Source: Buxus sempervirens
Lineage: Eukaryota > Streptophyta > Magnoliopsida > Buxales > Buxaceae
Direction of reading: 5' to 3'
NCBI GenBank assembly: GCA_947561395.2
Contig: OX387192.1
Coordinates: 744,001-808,000, forward strand
DNA: 64,000 nt
Each line of letters starts with the position of its first letter. Position 1 is the stretch's first letter. Positions 1-11,825 of this stretch are shown in pieces. Under the pieces are notes generated by a model. It made no database searches. It was not told the DNA's origin and saw only the letters and a list, made by a program, of their open reading frames with translations. The position numbers and the translations under genes were made by a program.

Positions 1-840
1 CCTCTATCTCCCCAATACACACACATTGGGTCTAGCACGTCGTAATGCGTGTACATGCAAAACAACCAGTCGAAGTTGCTGGTTATATTAGCCTATGGTA
101 ATGAACTTCCACCTACAAGACTAAGGTATTATACGAAATGATTAAAATCTGCAACGAAGGCCGTGGGAAGACGGGGAATGCAAAAAAAGTCAGCTTATAT
201 TAATCTTAATCTTGAGATACCCTTCCAAACGTGCCTACGTATCCCCCAAATCAGCCCAGGGTACCCCCCACACGAGCCTTAATTTATCCACAAAAAATAC
301 TCCAAATTAAGGGGAGAGTACCTCCAAGTAACACTTAGGTACCCCAAAGGTAAATTTGAGGTACCCCACTAGAAACCCGAAGGTACCCACACGTACAAAA
401 TAGTGGGAGCATAATCAACGCGCGAATCTTTCCTGGTAACGCTCGCGCGTACTGTGCACTTTAAAGCTGCAACGTGCGGGCGTTAATGATTAACGTCCGC
501 GCGTTAATGATTAACGTCCGCGCGTTTTGTTCATTATCAGTTCCTACTTGGGGGTACCTCCGGCTTACTTATGGGTTACCTTAATATTAATTTTGGGGGT
601 ACCTGGGTATTACTTAGGGGTACTTTGGCTTATTTGCTGATGTAACTTAGGCTTATTTCGTGGGCGCCTTGGCCTTATTTCGGCGTGTACGCAACTCTTA
701 CTAGGTGACACCTAAGCTTATATGGGGTGGGGGTGGTACATTGTGCCGGTTACGGGGTTACCTTAAACTTCACACGAACCGTACCTTCATTTTGTTTTGG
801 GGGGGAGTACCTAATGTATAGTAACTTGTTTTAAAATTTG
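1..840. repeat. Inverted GGTACC-type degenerate arrays around a dyad core (downstream of the Ulp1-like gene)
   Basis: From about 220 to 410 the motif reads as AGGTACCCC-like units in minus orientation; from about 540 to 830 it reads as GGGTACCTTAGGCTTATTT-like units in plus orientation. Between them, 420-540 is CG-rich. It holds the 15-bp palindrome CGTTAATGATTAACG at 481-495 and again at 502-516, separated by ACGTCCGCGCG. AACGTSCGSGCGTT occurs at 471, 492 and 513 (exact 21-bp step). No coding frame is visible. The same array-core-array design recurs at 4470-5310. The block may be part of a transposon whose left end lies outside the window. Confidence 0.6.
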
Positions 841-1152
841 GCATAATTTACGATCAACGAGTTCGACGAATCTGTGGCAGAACTTAAGCAATCAAAATAA
901 CCAAGCTTTTATTCAATGGATACAATGTCCTATGTACACAATACTTTACAAAAATATGATCGTGAAACATCATAAAAAACTAAACATGCCATAAAAGTAA
1001 AATCCAAGTGAATGCTTGATTCAGCTACAGCATTCATTACAGGAACATCCTTGTCCTCAAATAAATACATACAGATTCCCCAAAAATTAAAATTTTAGTT
1101 TGTAGTGTGACGCATGTATAATATAAAAATGTTAATACATCGAACTCTCCCC

Positions 1153-4100
1153 CTAGGTAGAACTCTTCTTCACAATATCATCCTTCACCGTGTTTTCTTC
1201 GTGGAGGATCATCTCACTCACAATGCTTCTTCTGAAGCCCGGAATATCATTCTATTCAAAATTAACAAAACTATATTAATAATGTGATCATTTGGAGCTT
1301 TTGAAAACACAACTGGATAGGTTAGGAGTTGTAGCGTACCTGCGTGAATCGAGGAGAAAGTTCTCCTCTCCAGAAAGCGGCGAACTTCATGGCGAAGATT
1401 CCACAGTCATTGCTACAAAAGATGCGAGTACAAGTTAATGCTATTAATATCATATCGTAGTAAGTATAGAAAAGAAGGAATAGGTGGAAAACGTACGGGT
1501 TGCCTTGCCGAGGAAGCTTAAGAGCATCTGCTTTCGTCCTTGGAAATTTGCTTACTAAAACTTGCTTTTCCCATTGCCAGGTGCATATAATATCTACTGC
1601 TTTTAGCTGAAATATAAAAATTGATACTTAATAACAACATTAGTGACACAAGAAATTATTACGCTGATCACTTACCACTCCAGTGAGAACTTCACGGGTT
1701 CTCCACACCTTCATCGAGTTCAAAAAAAAGACTTTCTTTTTATTCATGTCAACAACACACATGTACCAATGTTCTTGCTCCAATATAGGGAAAAACAACT
1801 GCATACAAACATATTTATTAGCCCTACCCTATTAAAAGATCCCAGCAACAATGGTGAGTTAAGCTTACCATTTTGTAGTTCACTATATTCAGTAGGTACG
1901 ATGGATCAAATTGATCATTAAGTCTGGTAAGTTCTCGGTTTTCTTCTGCCGCGCAAAAAGTCTGAAAAGTTATAATATAGGTTCAACAGGAGTATTACAG
2001 ACAGTGTCAAATTCTTTTGAAGAATGTCGTAATAATTACCCCAATATCTGACAGGAAGAAGTAACATGGGCCTCCAACCTGCTGTTCCTGGAAATTCAGC
2101 ATCCGCATGTAGCAATCCAAGATCTACATAGAAAAAAATAAAATCTAAGAATCCAAATATTTATGCGATCTGACAAGATACTTAGGTTGTTAGACTCCTA
2201 CCCAGTTGGTAACCCATTTCTCAGGCTTCAAACATTCGAACTCACCGCGGGCAATGAAGACATCAAAGAATCTCACCAAAACCTCGCTACATATATATCC
2301 CACAAAAGAAACAGTCAAACCATACACAACAATTTACAAAGCAACAACGCGTCAAACATAAATATGCGAAAGTACTTACTCTGGATCGAGGTCCTCACGG
2401 AATGCATAGTTGCAGACCGCGCTTCCAGCATCCACAGGCGTCCTACTAGAAGATGCATCCGCTGGTTCGCTTGCCTACAAGTTTATTAAAAATTCCAAAA
2501 AATGAATATATGGCTGTCAACCTAATTCTAACCGAAAAACAAAAACAATTCCTTTAGAAAAACTGAGAACAAACATACCAATGGCTCTATGGACGGATCT
2601 GCAGTGTTCAGATCCGGCAACAACCTAGCCTCCGCACTATCATCATCGTAAGATGGTACCTGAAATATATTTCATGTAGGTCACACAATGATCATTACAT
2701 CGACAATATTGCTCTTCAATCTACTATGGTAAAGTTTTACATGAATGGTTGACATGCAATTAGACATCCAATTATATACTACTTACCGTTTGCGTTGGCC
2801 TCTCGGCATCGAGCGGTTGCTTACTCTTTCTGGCCCTCTTCTTTTTCTCCCCGGTGATGGTTGTAAAAGGACTCCTTTTTGCCTTGCCGGGAATCTTCAT
2901 TCGTTTCAATCTTGGAGCCTCAACGGGTTGAAATGGAACGATTGAACCTTCATATTCTCCCGCTGTTGGATCCGGGATACATTCCGCCCTAGGTTCAATA
3001 TCTTCCATCGGCGACACCGGGCAAGGGCCCTCCGGTGCAGAAGCAACGTTCACTGGAACCTCAAATGGTTCACGTGGACATTCAGGGGTAGGGTAGCTTC
3101 GGTAGTCACGAGCATATCCAACAAGCTCGAGAACCATCTCTCTTAGTTCAGCTTGCCCTACTCCAAGATTGCTTATCATCAACTTCAATCTCTCCACCTA
3201 AACAAATCAAGCCACAAACATTTGCATTTCTATAAGATATGGAACTTATAATGAATAATGACAAAAACCGATTTCCATTACCTCCTTCTCCAAAGCCTTC
3301 AATCTCGAGGATTTGGCTACCTCACGCTGAAGGGCAGCAACTACCTTTGTTAGCTTCTTTATCGCTGCCCTCAGTTTATCCTCCTAAAACACATAATCAA
3401 GTAAAATTTATGTCCATGTACGTATAATGAATATTCATATTGAGTACCCCCTATTCGAAAATATAAATACAATACAATATAATATACCTTCTTCCTCCCC
3501 TTTGATTTATCGGACTCCGGAACATTTTCATAGTCAATATGTTCCGGAATATTCATGTCCTTTTCCTTTCCTTCTTTCTCCCTTTCCAACACATCCTCAT
3601 CATTCCACACGGTGATGAGAGGAGCTGTTGCATCCAACTCTATCGCGCTCCCATCCATGCGCAAGCATTCATAATAGAACATCTGCGATTGATTAAACAT
3701 TTCTTCCATTACAATTTAAGCATACCAAATATATGAAATGTGTGTATAACAATAATTTACCTTTAGAAAAACCAAACAACCACCGACATATATTTGGTGC
3801 TTCTCCTTGTATCGGCGGATTGCAGCAATGAGCCAATCAAGAACCAACTTCGACCAGTTGAGGGTACGGAGTCCCTCCATATCCATTATGAGATTTAAGA
3901 ACTTTGTGCTGGCCTCCGGCTTAGCTTGAGGGCATAAAAATGAGCCCAATGCAAGCAATACAAAAAGCCTCAAAAAATCTTCATCCGCCGTCTCCTTCTC
4001 TTGCAGTCTTCTCTCCAGCTCTCCTAAAGGTATCTTACCTTTATCATCACAATACATTTTCTTTAATTCTGTGAGGTCATTTTCCACCTCATCGATTTCT

Positions 4101-4381
4101 ATACTCTCCCCGGCAGAGGTCACCCCCAATATCCGCTGAACATCAGGAGGTGATATCTCAAACGTCCTTCCACTTACTTCAAGGCAACATTTTTCGGGAT
4201 CAAATGAAGCCAATAAGGACACAATGTTGCCCTTATAACAGTGTTTAATCGTCATATCCAGAAGGCTTCCCAGCCCAATTTCTCTAACAGCTAGCTTCTG
4301 GGACTCGTTCAACCTTTTGATAATTTTTAGAAGTCGTTGAGGACTACATCTATTGCGAACTCCTTCCCCGCTTGGTGCCAT
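1153..4381 (-). CDS. Ulp1-like cysteine protease (peptidase C48) gene, 13 exons, intact frame
   Basis: Predicted SUMO/ubiquitin-like-protein protease of the kind often carried by plant MULE-type transposons. Hand-spliced exons with GT..AG ends: 3761-4381, 3488-3682, 3282-3383, 2787-3197, 2579-2659, 2380-2474, 2202-2286, 2040-2123, 1869-1961, 1676-1798, 1497-1606, 1340-1412, 1153-1251. Phases agree throughout and give 723 codons. Residues 1-207 look like the N-terminal plant-mobile-type domain seen in such proteins. Residues about 273-306 form a coiled coil, followed by an acidic and then basic linker (KKKRARKSK). The C-terminal catalytic core has H599 in an HWY motif, Q664 and C670 in NDCG. 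The H-to-acidic-residue spacing (17) and Q-to-C spacing (6) match yeast Ulp1, but the Asp position is Asn (N616). The start is the first ATG after an acceptor at 4386-4387, implying a 5'-UTR intron. It could be a domesticated gene or a transposon passenger. Confidence 0.8.
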
Positions 4382-4385
4382 TTAT

Positions 4386-5372
4386 CTACAAATAAATACA
4401 TAAATTGATAAAAAAAACTTTGCAATGTGACTATTTACATGTGCCATCTATAAAATCAAAATGTAAATTGAAATACGCCTTACGTACCCCACAAATATGC
4501 ATTTTGTACCCCACAAATAAGAATTGGGTACCCACAAATAGGTCCCCTAAATTGGTTTACGTACACCTACAAATTGGCTTACCAAAACCCAATTAAGCCT
4601 TCGGTACCCCCAACAAAATAAGACTTTCGTACCCCACAAATAAGCCTTGGGTATCCCCAAATATCCTCCCCCCCCACCCCCACCCAAAATGTTCTAGGTA
4701 CACCCCAAAAATGCCTTGGTACAAACAAGTGAGCCTTAGGTACCAGCCCCCTAAGCCTTGAGTAACCCACCAATTATGAATTAATTGGGGAGGGGAGAGG
4801 AATCTAAGCCTTACTTCCCAAGATTTTCATCACGATTAAGTACAGGATTAATCGTGACCTGGCGATTAGATGCGGCGATTAATCAGACGACGAATCGCAG
4901 ATTTGCGATTAACTGTAAGCAGTGAAACATTGTCTCTGTTTCGTAGCGATTAGGTCTCAGGACAAATCGCCGAATCACGATTTCAGGAAGTACCTTAGAC
5001 CTATATTGGGGATACCTTGGGCTTATATTGTGGGTACTGTAGGTTTAGGGGGTACCTTAGGCTAATTTTCGTGAGTGGGTTTGGCTTACCATGGGGTACC
5101 TTAGGTTTATATGGGAGCTACCTTAGGCTTATATGTGGTACCTTGGGCTAAGAGTGGGGTACCTTAATCTGATTTGTGGGGTACCTTAGGTTTATTTGTT
5201 GACTACGAAAATGTTTTTTGGGGAGCTCTTCGGGCGTACCTAAAGCTTAACTCGGAAGGTACCCATCGTTATTTGGAGCAGTACCTTTGGCTTATTTCGC
5301 CTGGTACCCATGGCTCCTTATGATACATTTGGTCATTGACTCATTATATTATAAAATTAAATAACGACTTAC
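4386..5372 (-). repeat. Array-dyad-array block forming the probable 5'-UTR intron of the Ulp1-like gene
   Basis: About 4470-4780 consists of degenerate TACCCCACAAATAAG-like units, and about 4985-5310 of the inverted form GGGTACCTTAGGCTTAT. The core at 4830-4990 is rich in GCGATTA/TAATCGC half-sites. Examples are the 9-bp inverted pair CACGATTAA / TTAATCGTG at 4831-4856 and AATCGCA / TGCGATT at 4893-4910. On the minus strand GTAAGT sits at 5372-5367 and a TTTGTAG acceptor lies just before 4385, so the block fits one intron in the leader of the gene at 1153-4381. The splice call is an inference from motif positions only. Confidence 0.5.
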
Positions 5373-5872
5373 AGTCGTCTTTCAATGAGGCTGGTGGCTG
5401 TCGTGGTGGTCCCTCAATTACAAAGTTCTTGTGATGGTGGTGGTCCCTTTCTTTCGTCAAGTGGGCGCGCGCGTTTGTAAGAAAGGGAAACCTCTGTGAA
5501 GCAAATGGAGTATGATCCTGTCCCTTTCGTATGCGATGAGGATGACGAAGACGAAGACGAAGAAGGTCCAGAAATGGCGCAATGTCGGGTAAAGCGCGGA
5601 CGTGGAGAGGATCCAAAAATAAATAATATGTTTCGCACGTTGCGGACGTGGAGAGGATCCAAAATTAAATACTATGTTTCGCACGTTTTCATCGAGACGA
5701 GGAGATTGCCGAGGAGAGAGCCGAGGAGAGTTTTAATAGTTTTTTAAGCGTTTGGATCAAAATTACTATTATAACCTTCGCTTATTCTGGTCCGTTGGAT
5801 TGCGCTTCACAGAGGATGCCTTTGCTTCACAGGCGATGCGCTTCACAGAGGATCCGCGCGCTTTATATTGGC
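5373..5872 (-). promoter_or_regulatory. Probable promoter and first non-coding exon of the Ulp1-like gene
   Basis: The minus strand has a TATA-like CAATATAAAG at 5870-5861. Downstream are three CTTCACAGRSGATGC-like short repeats (5805-5850) and a 47-50 bp direct duplication around GCGGACGTGGAGAGGATCC (about 5594-5690). Several short overlapping minus-strand reading frames here look like leader sequence rather than a protein. Transcription start and exon limits are inferred. Confidence 0.35.
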
Positions 5873-6007
5873 TCCATCTGTCACACAGGTTTAGGAACCA
5901 AACCATGAGATGAATAGATATCCAATTAGTAGTTCAAACAGTTATCCGGGTTCAGCCCAAGACCGAGTCCTAGCTCATTTGAGCTTTACGGGCCTAGTAA
6001 GAGCTTA

Positions 6008-6371
6008 GGGATGGCAACGGTTTGTTTAAAACCGAACCAAACCTATTATGATTGGTATTGGATTGTCAATGAATCGGCTTTGGTTTGGTTTCGGTTCATG
6101 CTATATAAAACGGATTCGGTTTTGGTTTTAGGGCCAACCCGAATATTATATCTTCTATATATGTATATATACATGTTTTAGACCAACAATTATGGGGTTT
6201 TCGGTTTATAGGTTAAAACCGGCAAGCTGAACCAAATTGAACCTATTAACTCAGTTTTGGATTTGCTTCAATCCGTCTCAGTTCAGTTCGATTTTATGCT
6301 AAAAAAACCGAGTTGTTTTTTGTTAATTAGTTTGATTCCGGTTTTTCTCAAAACCGAACTGTTGCCATCCC
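6008..6371. mobile_element. MITE with GGGATGGCAAC terminal inverted repeats
   Basis: The ends are GGGATGGCAACGGTTTG at 6008 and its inverse CGAACTGTTGCCATCCC ending at 6371. The inside is a run of GGTTTTGG/AACCGAA repeats with no coding potential. End sequence and size (364 bp) suggest a hAT-like MITE, but no clear 8-bp target duplication is left. Related GGTTTCGG-rich pieces lie at 53230-53430 and 54150-54260. Confidence 0.6.
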
Positions 6372-6488
6372 CATAACAGCTGGCAAAAAAGTTTCGGTTT
6401 TTTTTCTCAAAACCGAAATGGTTTGAGTTGTTTTTGGTTCGGTCCGGACCAACTAGTAAGAAATTAGGGCAAATGGTTTATTCCAGAA

Positions 6489-6560
6489 GCATATGCTTTT
6501 TTGAAGGTATGATTCCTAAGGATATACTCAATTGTATCATTGAGGCACCCACATATAAAT
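6489..6560 (+). promoter_or_regulatory. MIR827 promoter: two P1BS boxes and a TATA box
   Basis: GCATATGC at 6489-6496 and GGATATAC at 6520-6527 both fit GNATATNC, the PHR1 binding site of phosphate-starvation genes. TATAAAT follows at 6554-6560, about 80 bp before the miRNA hairpin. miR827 is known to be induced by phosphate starvation through PHR1 in other plants; that this promoter responds likewise is an inference. Confidence 0.65.
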
Positions 6561-6637
6561 AATAGTTATAGTGGAGAACCCTTCAATCAGAACAGTTGCC
6601 TTGTGTTTTTACTTGCGTTTATGCTTGCGGCTATATA

Positions 6638-6731
6638 TGAATGTGTTTTGTTGATGGCCATCTAATCATTTACAGTTTCTGCATTTCATGCTGTAGAGTG
6701 GTTAGATGATCATCAACAAACACATTCATGA
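6638..6731 (+). ncRNA. MIR827: miR827 precursor hairpin
   Basis: The 3' arm carries the 21-nt miR827-type sequence at 6702-6722 (starts TTAGATGATC, ends CAACAAACA). It appears to differ from the common plant form by a C-to-T change at position 9. The 5' arm at about 6646-6667 is its partner: TGAATGTG at 6638 pairs with CACATTCA at 6721-6728, and GATGGCCATC pairs with GATGATCATC with one G-U and one mismatch. There is also a one-base bulge in the T run, and the loop is about 34 nt. miR827 in other plants targets NLA and SPX-MFS transcripts in phosphate homeostasis. Two P1BS boxes lie just upstream. No protein gene overlaps it. Confidence 0.88.
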
Positions 6732-7440
6732 CATTGCGTCTCTCCTCATTTTCTCAGATTTTTAAACTTTTCTTTCCCTTACAAAGGTCTGTTACTGTTA
6801 TTAATTTAGACAAGTGATACTGTTTTCTTGTTGTTTCACAATCTAAGCATTGAAGAACTCAACTCTAGGCATTCTAGACCTTCAATTTCTTTTGTATAAG
6901 AATCATCCTCTTTAATTATTGAGTTGATCCTTTCAACCATAGACCCATGCATCCTAGCTACCCAGAAGTATTTTCTACTTCTGTTTTAAGTTTTTTTATA
7001 TATTTTTTCCGTAGGCTTGTATTTAGTGGATGGTCAAAGAGATATAACACACATGAGGTATGATACCTAGAAATATGATGGTGGTGATTGTAGTGGTATT
7101 AAATCAAACCATAACTGAGATTTGATTTATCTCACTATAAATAACAAAAATGCCATAAAAGAAAATTAGAAAATGATTTTCCCTCCTCTTTTTTTTTTTT
7201 TGTGGGGACTATATGCAAACCTGATCAGTTGATGGCTCTAAATACAGCAACTAACAGGTTGGATTGAATCATATTCAAGTTTTCTTGAATGTGACATAAA
7301 AATACAAAATAAATCTAGTTTTGAGCCCATCCAAAATAAAGAGAAAGTTGCTTACTCTGTGCCGGTTGTGCACCTTGTAGATGAAAACTAAGCTAAAATT
7401 GCATAGGCACCACAAAAAAGCAGAGGAGCTTACCTAACAT

Positions 7441-7682
7441 GTACTAGGCTACTAGCGGGGTGTACGTGCGGTGCTTCAAGTACGTTGACAAAAAAGCTTA
7501 GGACATGTAAAGGATAAAAATTTGTTGAAGGGTATCTTTTGGAAAGTTAAAATAAGAAAGACAAAATTACCCATATAAATATATAAGATAAAATTACATT
7601 AAAAGGTTATTTTTGAAAAAAAATGAAGTATGGCTTTAGCACACTTTCCAAGGGGCCCTTCGGTTTATATATAGTATAGATG
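7441..7682 (+). repeat. Short dispersed repeat (ACTAGCGGGGTGTACGTGC ... TATATAGTATAGAT)
   Basis: A non-coding unit of about 240 bp begins with a GGGGTGTACGTGCGGTGC stretch and ends with CCAAGGGGCCCTTC then TATATATAGTATAGAT. Two diverged copies are at 54701-54955 and 62185-62392. It is probably a non-autonomous DNA element (Helitron-like or MITE); the class is not certain. Confidence 0.5.
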
Positions 7683-7756
7683 TATGTTTTGGTTGAAAAT
7701 TTATATTCACAGCATTTCGAGGTATGCCCTGAGCAAACCATCAATTGTTTTTCTTA

Positions 7757-8459
7757 GGGGTTGTTTGGTAGAGTTTTTGTTTTTTGGATTATGAATAATT
7801 TGGATTTTAGAAAACTAGATTCTCAATGTTAACTTTTAGAATCTAAAATCTTGTTTGGATACTTTGGAACCCACCACTATGAATAGCTTTTTGCTACTTA
7901 GGCAGCGTTTGGTGGGCATTATAGAATCTGGATTTCGATTATAATCCTAGATTCTATAACCTAGATTATTTTGGATAAGTTGGATTATGAACTCAGATTT
8001 TTAAACTAGAATTTAGAATCTTGTTTGGTTTACACCATTTGTTGAGATTAAATTTGGAGTTTTTGTACCAAAAAATTAAAGTCTATTTATACAGAAAAAT
8101 TAAAGTCTATTTAATATAATTTATAAATTAAAAATAATATTAATTAAAGTCTATTTAATATAAATTAAAAATAATATAATTTATACAGAAAAGTTAAAGT
8201 CTATTTAAAATCATATATATATTATTACATAATATGTATATTTTTATATAATATATAAATTTATATATAATATTATAATATAATAATAATATTTATACCA
8301 TGTGTAATACAATAACACTGTTATTATTTTAATAATATTATAATAATATATAATAGTTATAATACTATTATAATCTATAATATAATACTATCATAATATA
8401 TTATAATATAACACATATTATAATATAAACTATATTATAATTTATAATATGTATTATAT

Positions 8460-8507
<48 letters not shown>

Positions 8508-9241
8508 TTTCTTACAATATATTAAAATATTCTAAATTTATTATGATATTATAAACATAGTATTATAAATGTATATTATTATGATGTAATGATATGTTTA
8601 TTATAATAATATAATATTATAATATATAATATAATTTATGTTTATTATAACGTAAATTCTAATATAAGCTATATTATAATTTATTATTATAATAATAATA
8701 AATTATATTATAATTTATAATATAATATATATACTAATATATATAATAGAATAATATATAATAATGATGTTTATATTAATAATATTTATATTATGTGTAA
8801 TATAATATAATATTGTATTACCAATTATATATCATGTAATAGAATATATTATATTATAATACTTATAATGTTATTATTTATTATAATATGTTTTATATAA
8901 TATGTTAAACATAATCTCTAGAATCACAGATTTTGGAAATATAAGCACCAATGTCCATAATCCCTATAATCACCCAAAAATTAGATTCTGATTATGGGCT
9001 TGATTAAACAATCAGATAGTAGAATTCGGCCTTAAAATCCCAACCAAATATACCTTTTGGATTGTGGAATTGGATTCAAGTAGAATCTAGATTCTATAAT
9101 GCCCACCAAATGCCCCCTTAGGTTTATTCTTTTAATCGTCAAAATCTATAGAAACCCATAAAAGGTGGATTGTGGTTTTTGGCTAGATTTTAACATTTGA
9201 TTTTGAAAATCCAACTTTCAAAGCCTCTACCAAATAGCTTC
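7757..9241. mobile_element. Outer MITE split by an inner MITE
   Basis: The left end GGGGTTGTTTGGTAGAG at 7757 pairs with the right end (CTCTACCAAATAGCTTC ending at 9241), and both sides hold GGATTTT/AAAATCC subterminal sequence. TTA precedes the left end; the right target copy is not preserved, because the Harbinger end at 9243 abuts it. The outer element alone is about 265 bp without the insertion at 7901-9117. Confidence 0.6.
7901..9117. mobile_element. PIF/Harbinger-type MITE with an extremely AT-rich core
   Basis: Terminal inverted repeats are GGCAGCGTTTGGTGGGC at 7901 and the inverse of GGGGGCATTTGGTGGGC ending at 9117. Both continue into ATTATAGAATCT, with TTA on each side (7898-7900 and 9118-9120). 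About 8040-8910 is almost pure A and T, including an (AT)n run at 8463-8502 and many TATAATAT units. It has no coding capacity. Confidence 0.75.
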
Positions 9242-11825
9242 AATGTCTGTTTGGTGATGCTTTTCAGAAGTACTTTTTTGCTTTTGAAAGTAAAAAAGTG
9301 ATTTTAAAAGCAAAAGCACCGTTTGGATTTGCACACATAAAGAAATTTATAAGAAGCAATAAAGCAATTTTATTGCTTTTCATGAGAAGCACAGAAATGT
9401 TGCTTCTCACTTGAAAGATAAAACTACTTTATTGCTACTAAATCACTCGATATTGTCTAACGGCCTCCTCGATAGCAAGCTTTCGCTCAACTGCAACTAC
9501 GGTCATCCTTCGTCGGAGTCAGGCTGCGTTCAACTTGAAGACGAACTTCTTCCTCGTCGATGGCAAGCTTCTTCTCTGGTGACTCTTTGTTGCTTGCGTT
9601 GAGTGTCTTCTTTGGTGATGGTAAGAGATTTTTACCTTTCATCTACTTCTCTGTTAAAGGGCCTTCTATTCCCTTTTTGATTCATCCCTTCATCCACTTG
9701 GAGAACCAAAAATTTTGATGTTGAAACTTAACGAATGGTTTTAGAAAACCCTATTCCAGTGATGTTGAACAATGGTTGTATTCTTAGGGTTGTCGATGGT
9801 TGTACTCTTAGGGTTGTTGATTAACCTCCCTATACGTACCATCAGATTAATGTTGCTTGGTAGTTTTATGATATCAAATGGTGCTTGGTGGCCATTTATC
9901 TTTGTTTTTGTTTAACAACTGCCAGTTTATGCTAGTGGTCAATTTGAATATATGATTTTAGGTTTTCTTAATGCAAAAAACGTAATGCTCCCCTTCTTTT
10001 GGTATACAAATGATGTTTGGTATGTTTATTTACAAGCTTGTTTAATTATTTATGGTTATGAAATCACTTCCTCTCTCTACCACTTGTTTCTTGCTACTAT
10101 CTTCTCATGCTTGTTGTTTCTCATCTTCTCCGAATTTTTTCTGCATGTTTTTTTATTAAACATCAGAGCTCTACTGATCATCACCTCTGTTTTTTTTGGA
10201 TCTAAAGCTTGTATCCTTTCACCCCTTTATTATAACAGATAAAGGTACATCTGAATTTTTTTATCAAGCTTTCACTTTTCTTTAGTAGGCATGTGTACAT
10301 AATCAGGGTACTCGAATACCCTCATTTCAGAGTAATCTACCTCCTTTACCATCCATACTTATTCTACAGCTTTTTCATTAAGAGATGCTATAGGTGATCT
10401 GTTGATAACTTAGCATACTATATTCATTTCCTTAGCCATAAGTTCTTAGGTAGACCAGCATTCAAGCTCATACACCCTACTCTCTTGGCAATGGCTTGGT
10501 TTGTAGCACCCCAGATCTGGGTCTGCCCTATCACGGCACCAACTTGTTCCAGAGACCAGAGACCTACTTATGGGCCCAAAAGGACCTGATAAACACAATT
10601 GGCTCATCATACAACATAGGCAATTACAATGTAATCATTAGAGTGCATAAGCCAAAGAAGCATGGAATTAAAAATTTCCATATAACAAAAAGGGCACCTG
10701 TGTAATAATTCCAAAAGATAATATTTGTGTATACAAAAAGGCAACTAAGATCTCTCCATCACTATCTCTCACATGAGCAGTCATATACAAAGGTGATAAT
10801 CTAAAAATAACTCTCAAGTCTACAAATCCAAAAAGAATAATTACATCCCATTTATAGTTTCTAAAAACTAAATACAGTAACACAAAGAGAACCCTACTAT
10901 GGGTAGTAGTAGTCAGTAGTAGTCCTCGGGCCTGTGCTCAAGCTCACCCTTAATATCTGCCTCAGTACGTGGCTCACCAAGCGGATCTAAAAACAAATCT
11001 GGTAAAACAAAACACGAGTGAAACTTAAAGTCCTAGTAAGCAGCAAACATGTATGAGTGGAAGCAGTTTATGCATTTCATATAACATCATGAATAGAAAC
11101 AGTTCATGCAATTCATATAACACCATGAATAGGAGCAGTTTATGTAAGTCTATGACTTCACGATAATATTCTCAAGTCAAAGCATCTACATAGTATAACA
11201 CATAGAATTAGCTCGATAGACCCAATCATTTATTACAAGCATATCTTAGTAGGATTCATAATGTAAAGCAAACCTTTCGCATCATTTACTAGAACCAATA
11301 CTTTATCTCACAACCCAAGAGAGTACTCAATGCACAAACCAAGTGGAATTTCCCATCCACTACCATTCAACTAAGGCTAAGTGAGATCTACACCTTCATT
11401 GTCAGTCAACCACAGCCAAGTGAGATCTATACCTTCACTGTTAAGTGGGACTACTCAATCACTGCCAATCAACCCTGGGCCAGTTGTTCGGTCCAACCAC
11501 ATAAGAGAGCTCATCATAACTTTACCAAATCAAATTAATACTAACGTAAATGTAAGAAATAATCAATAATCACTTTATATCCAAATCTAAATCAAAGTAA
11601 AATACATCCAAATCCATTGGCATTCAACCAAAGCCAAGTGATATCTACACCTTCACTGGTATTCAACCAAGAACAAGTGAGATTCTACACTTTCACTGCC
11701 AAGTAAACCCAGGGCTAAGCACCTTGTCAAATTCATAAGATATCTCAACCTTATCTTTAATAAGCCCACATCAAGCAAACCAATAGCTATAAATTCTACA
11801 ATTTACATATTTGATGGGTGGGATA

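Noticed and set aside
1..5310. The two GGTACC blocks as long terminal inverted repeats of one MULE
   Set aside because: Each block is itself inverted and their cores differ; no matching terminal sequence or 9-bp duplication was found.
5344..5747. Overlapping short frames with His and Ser runs
   Set aside because: They lie in the probable leader of the Ulp1-like gene and follow a 50-bp duplication; no conserved features.
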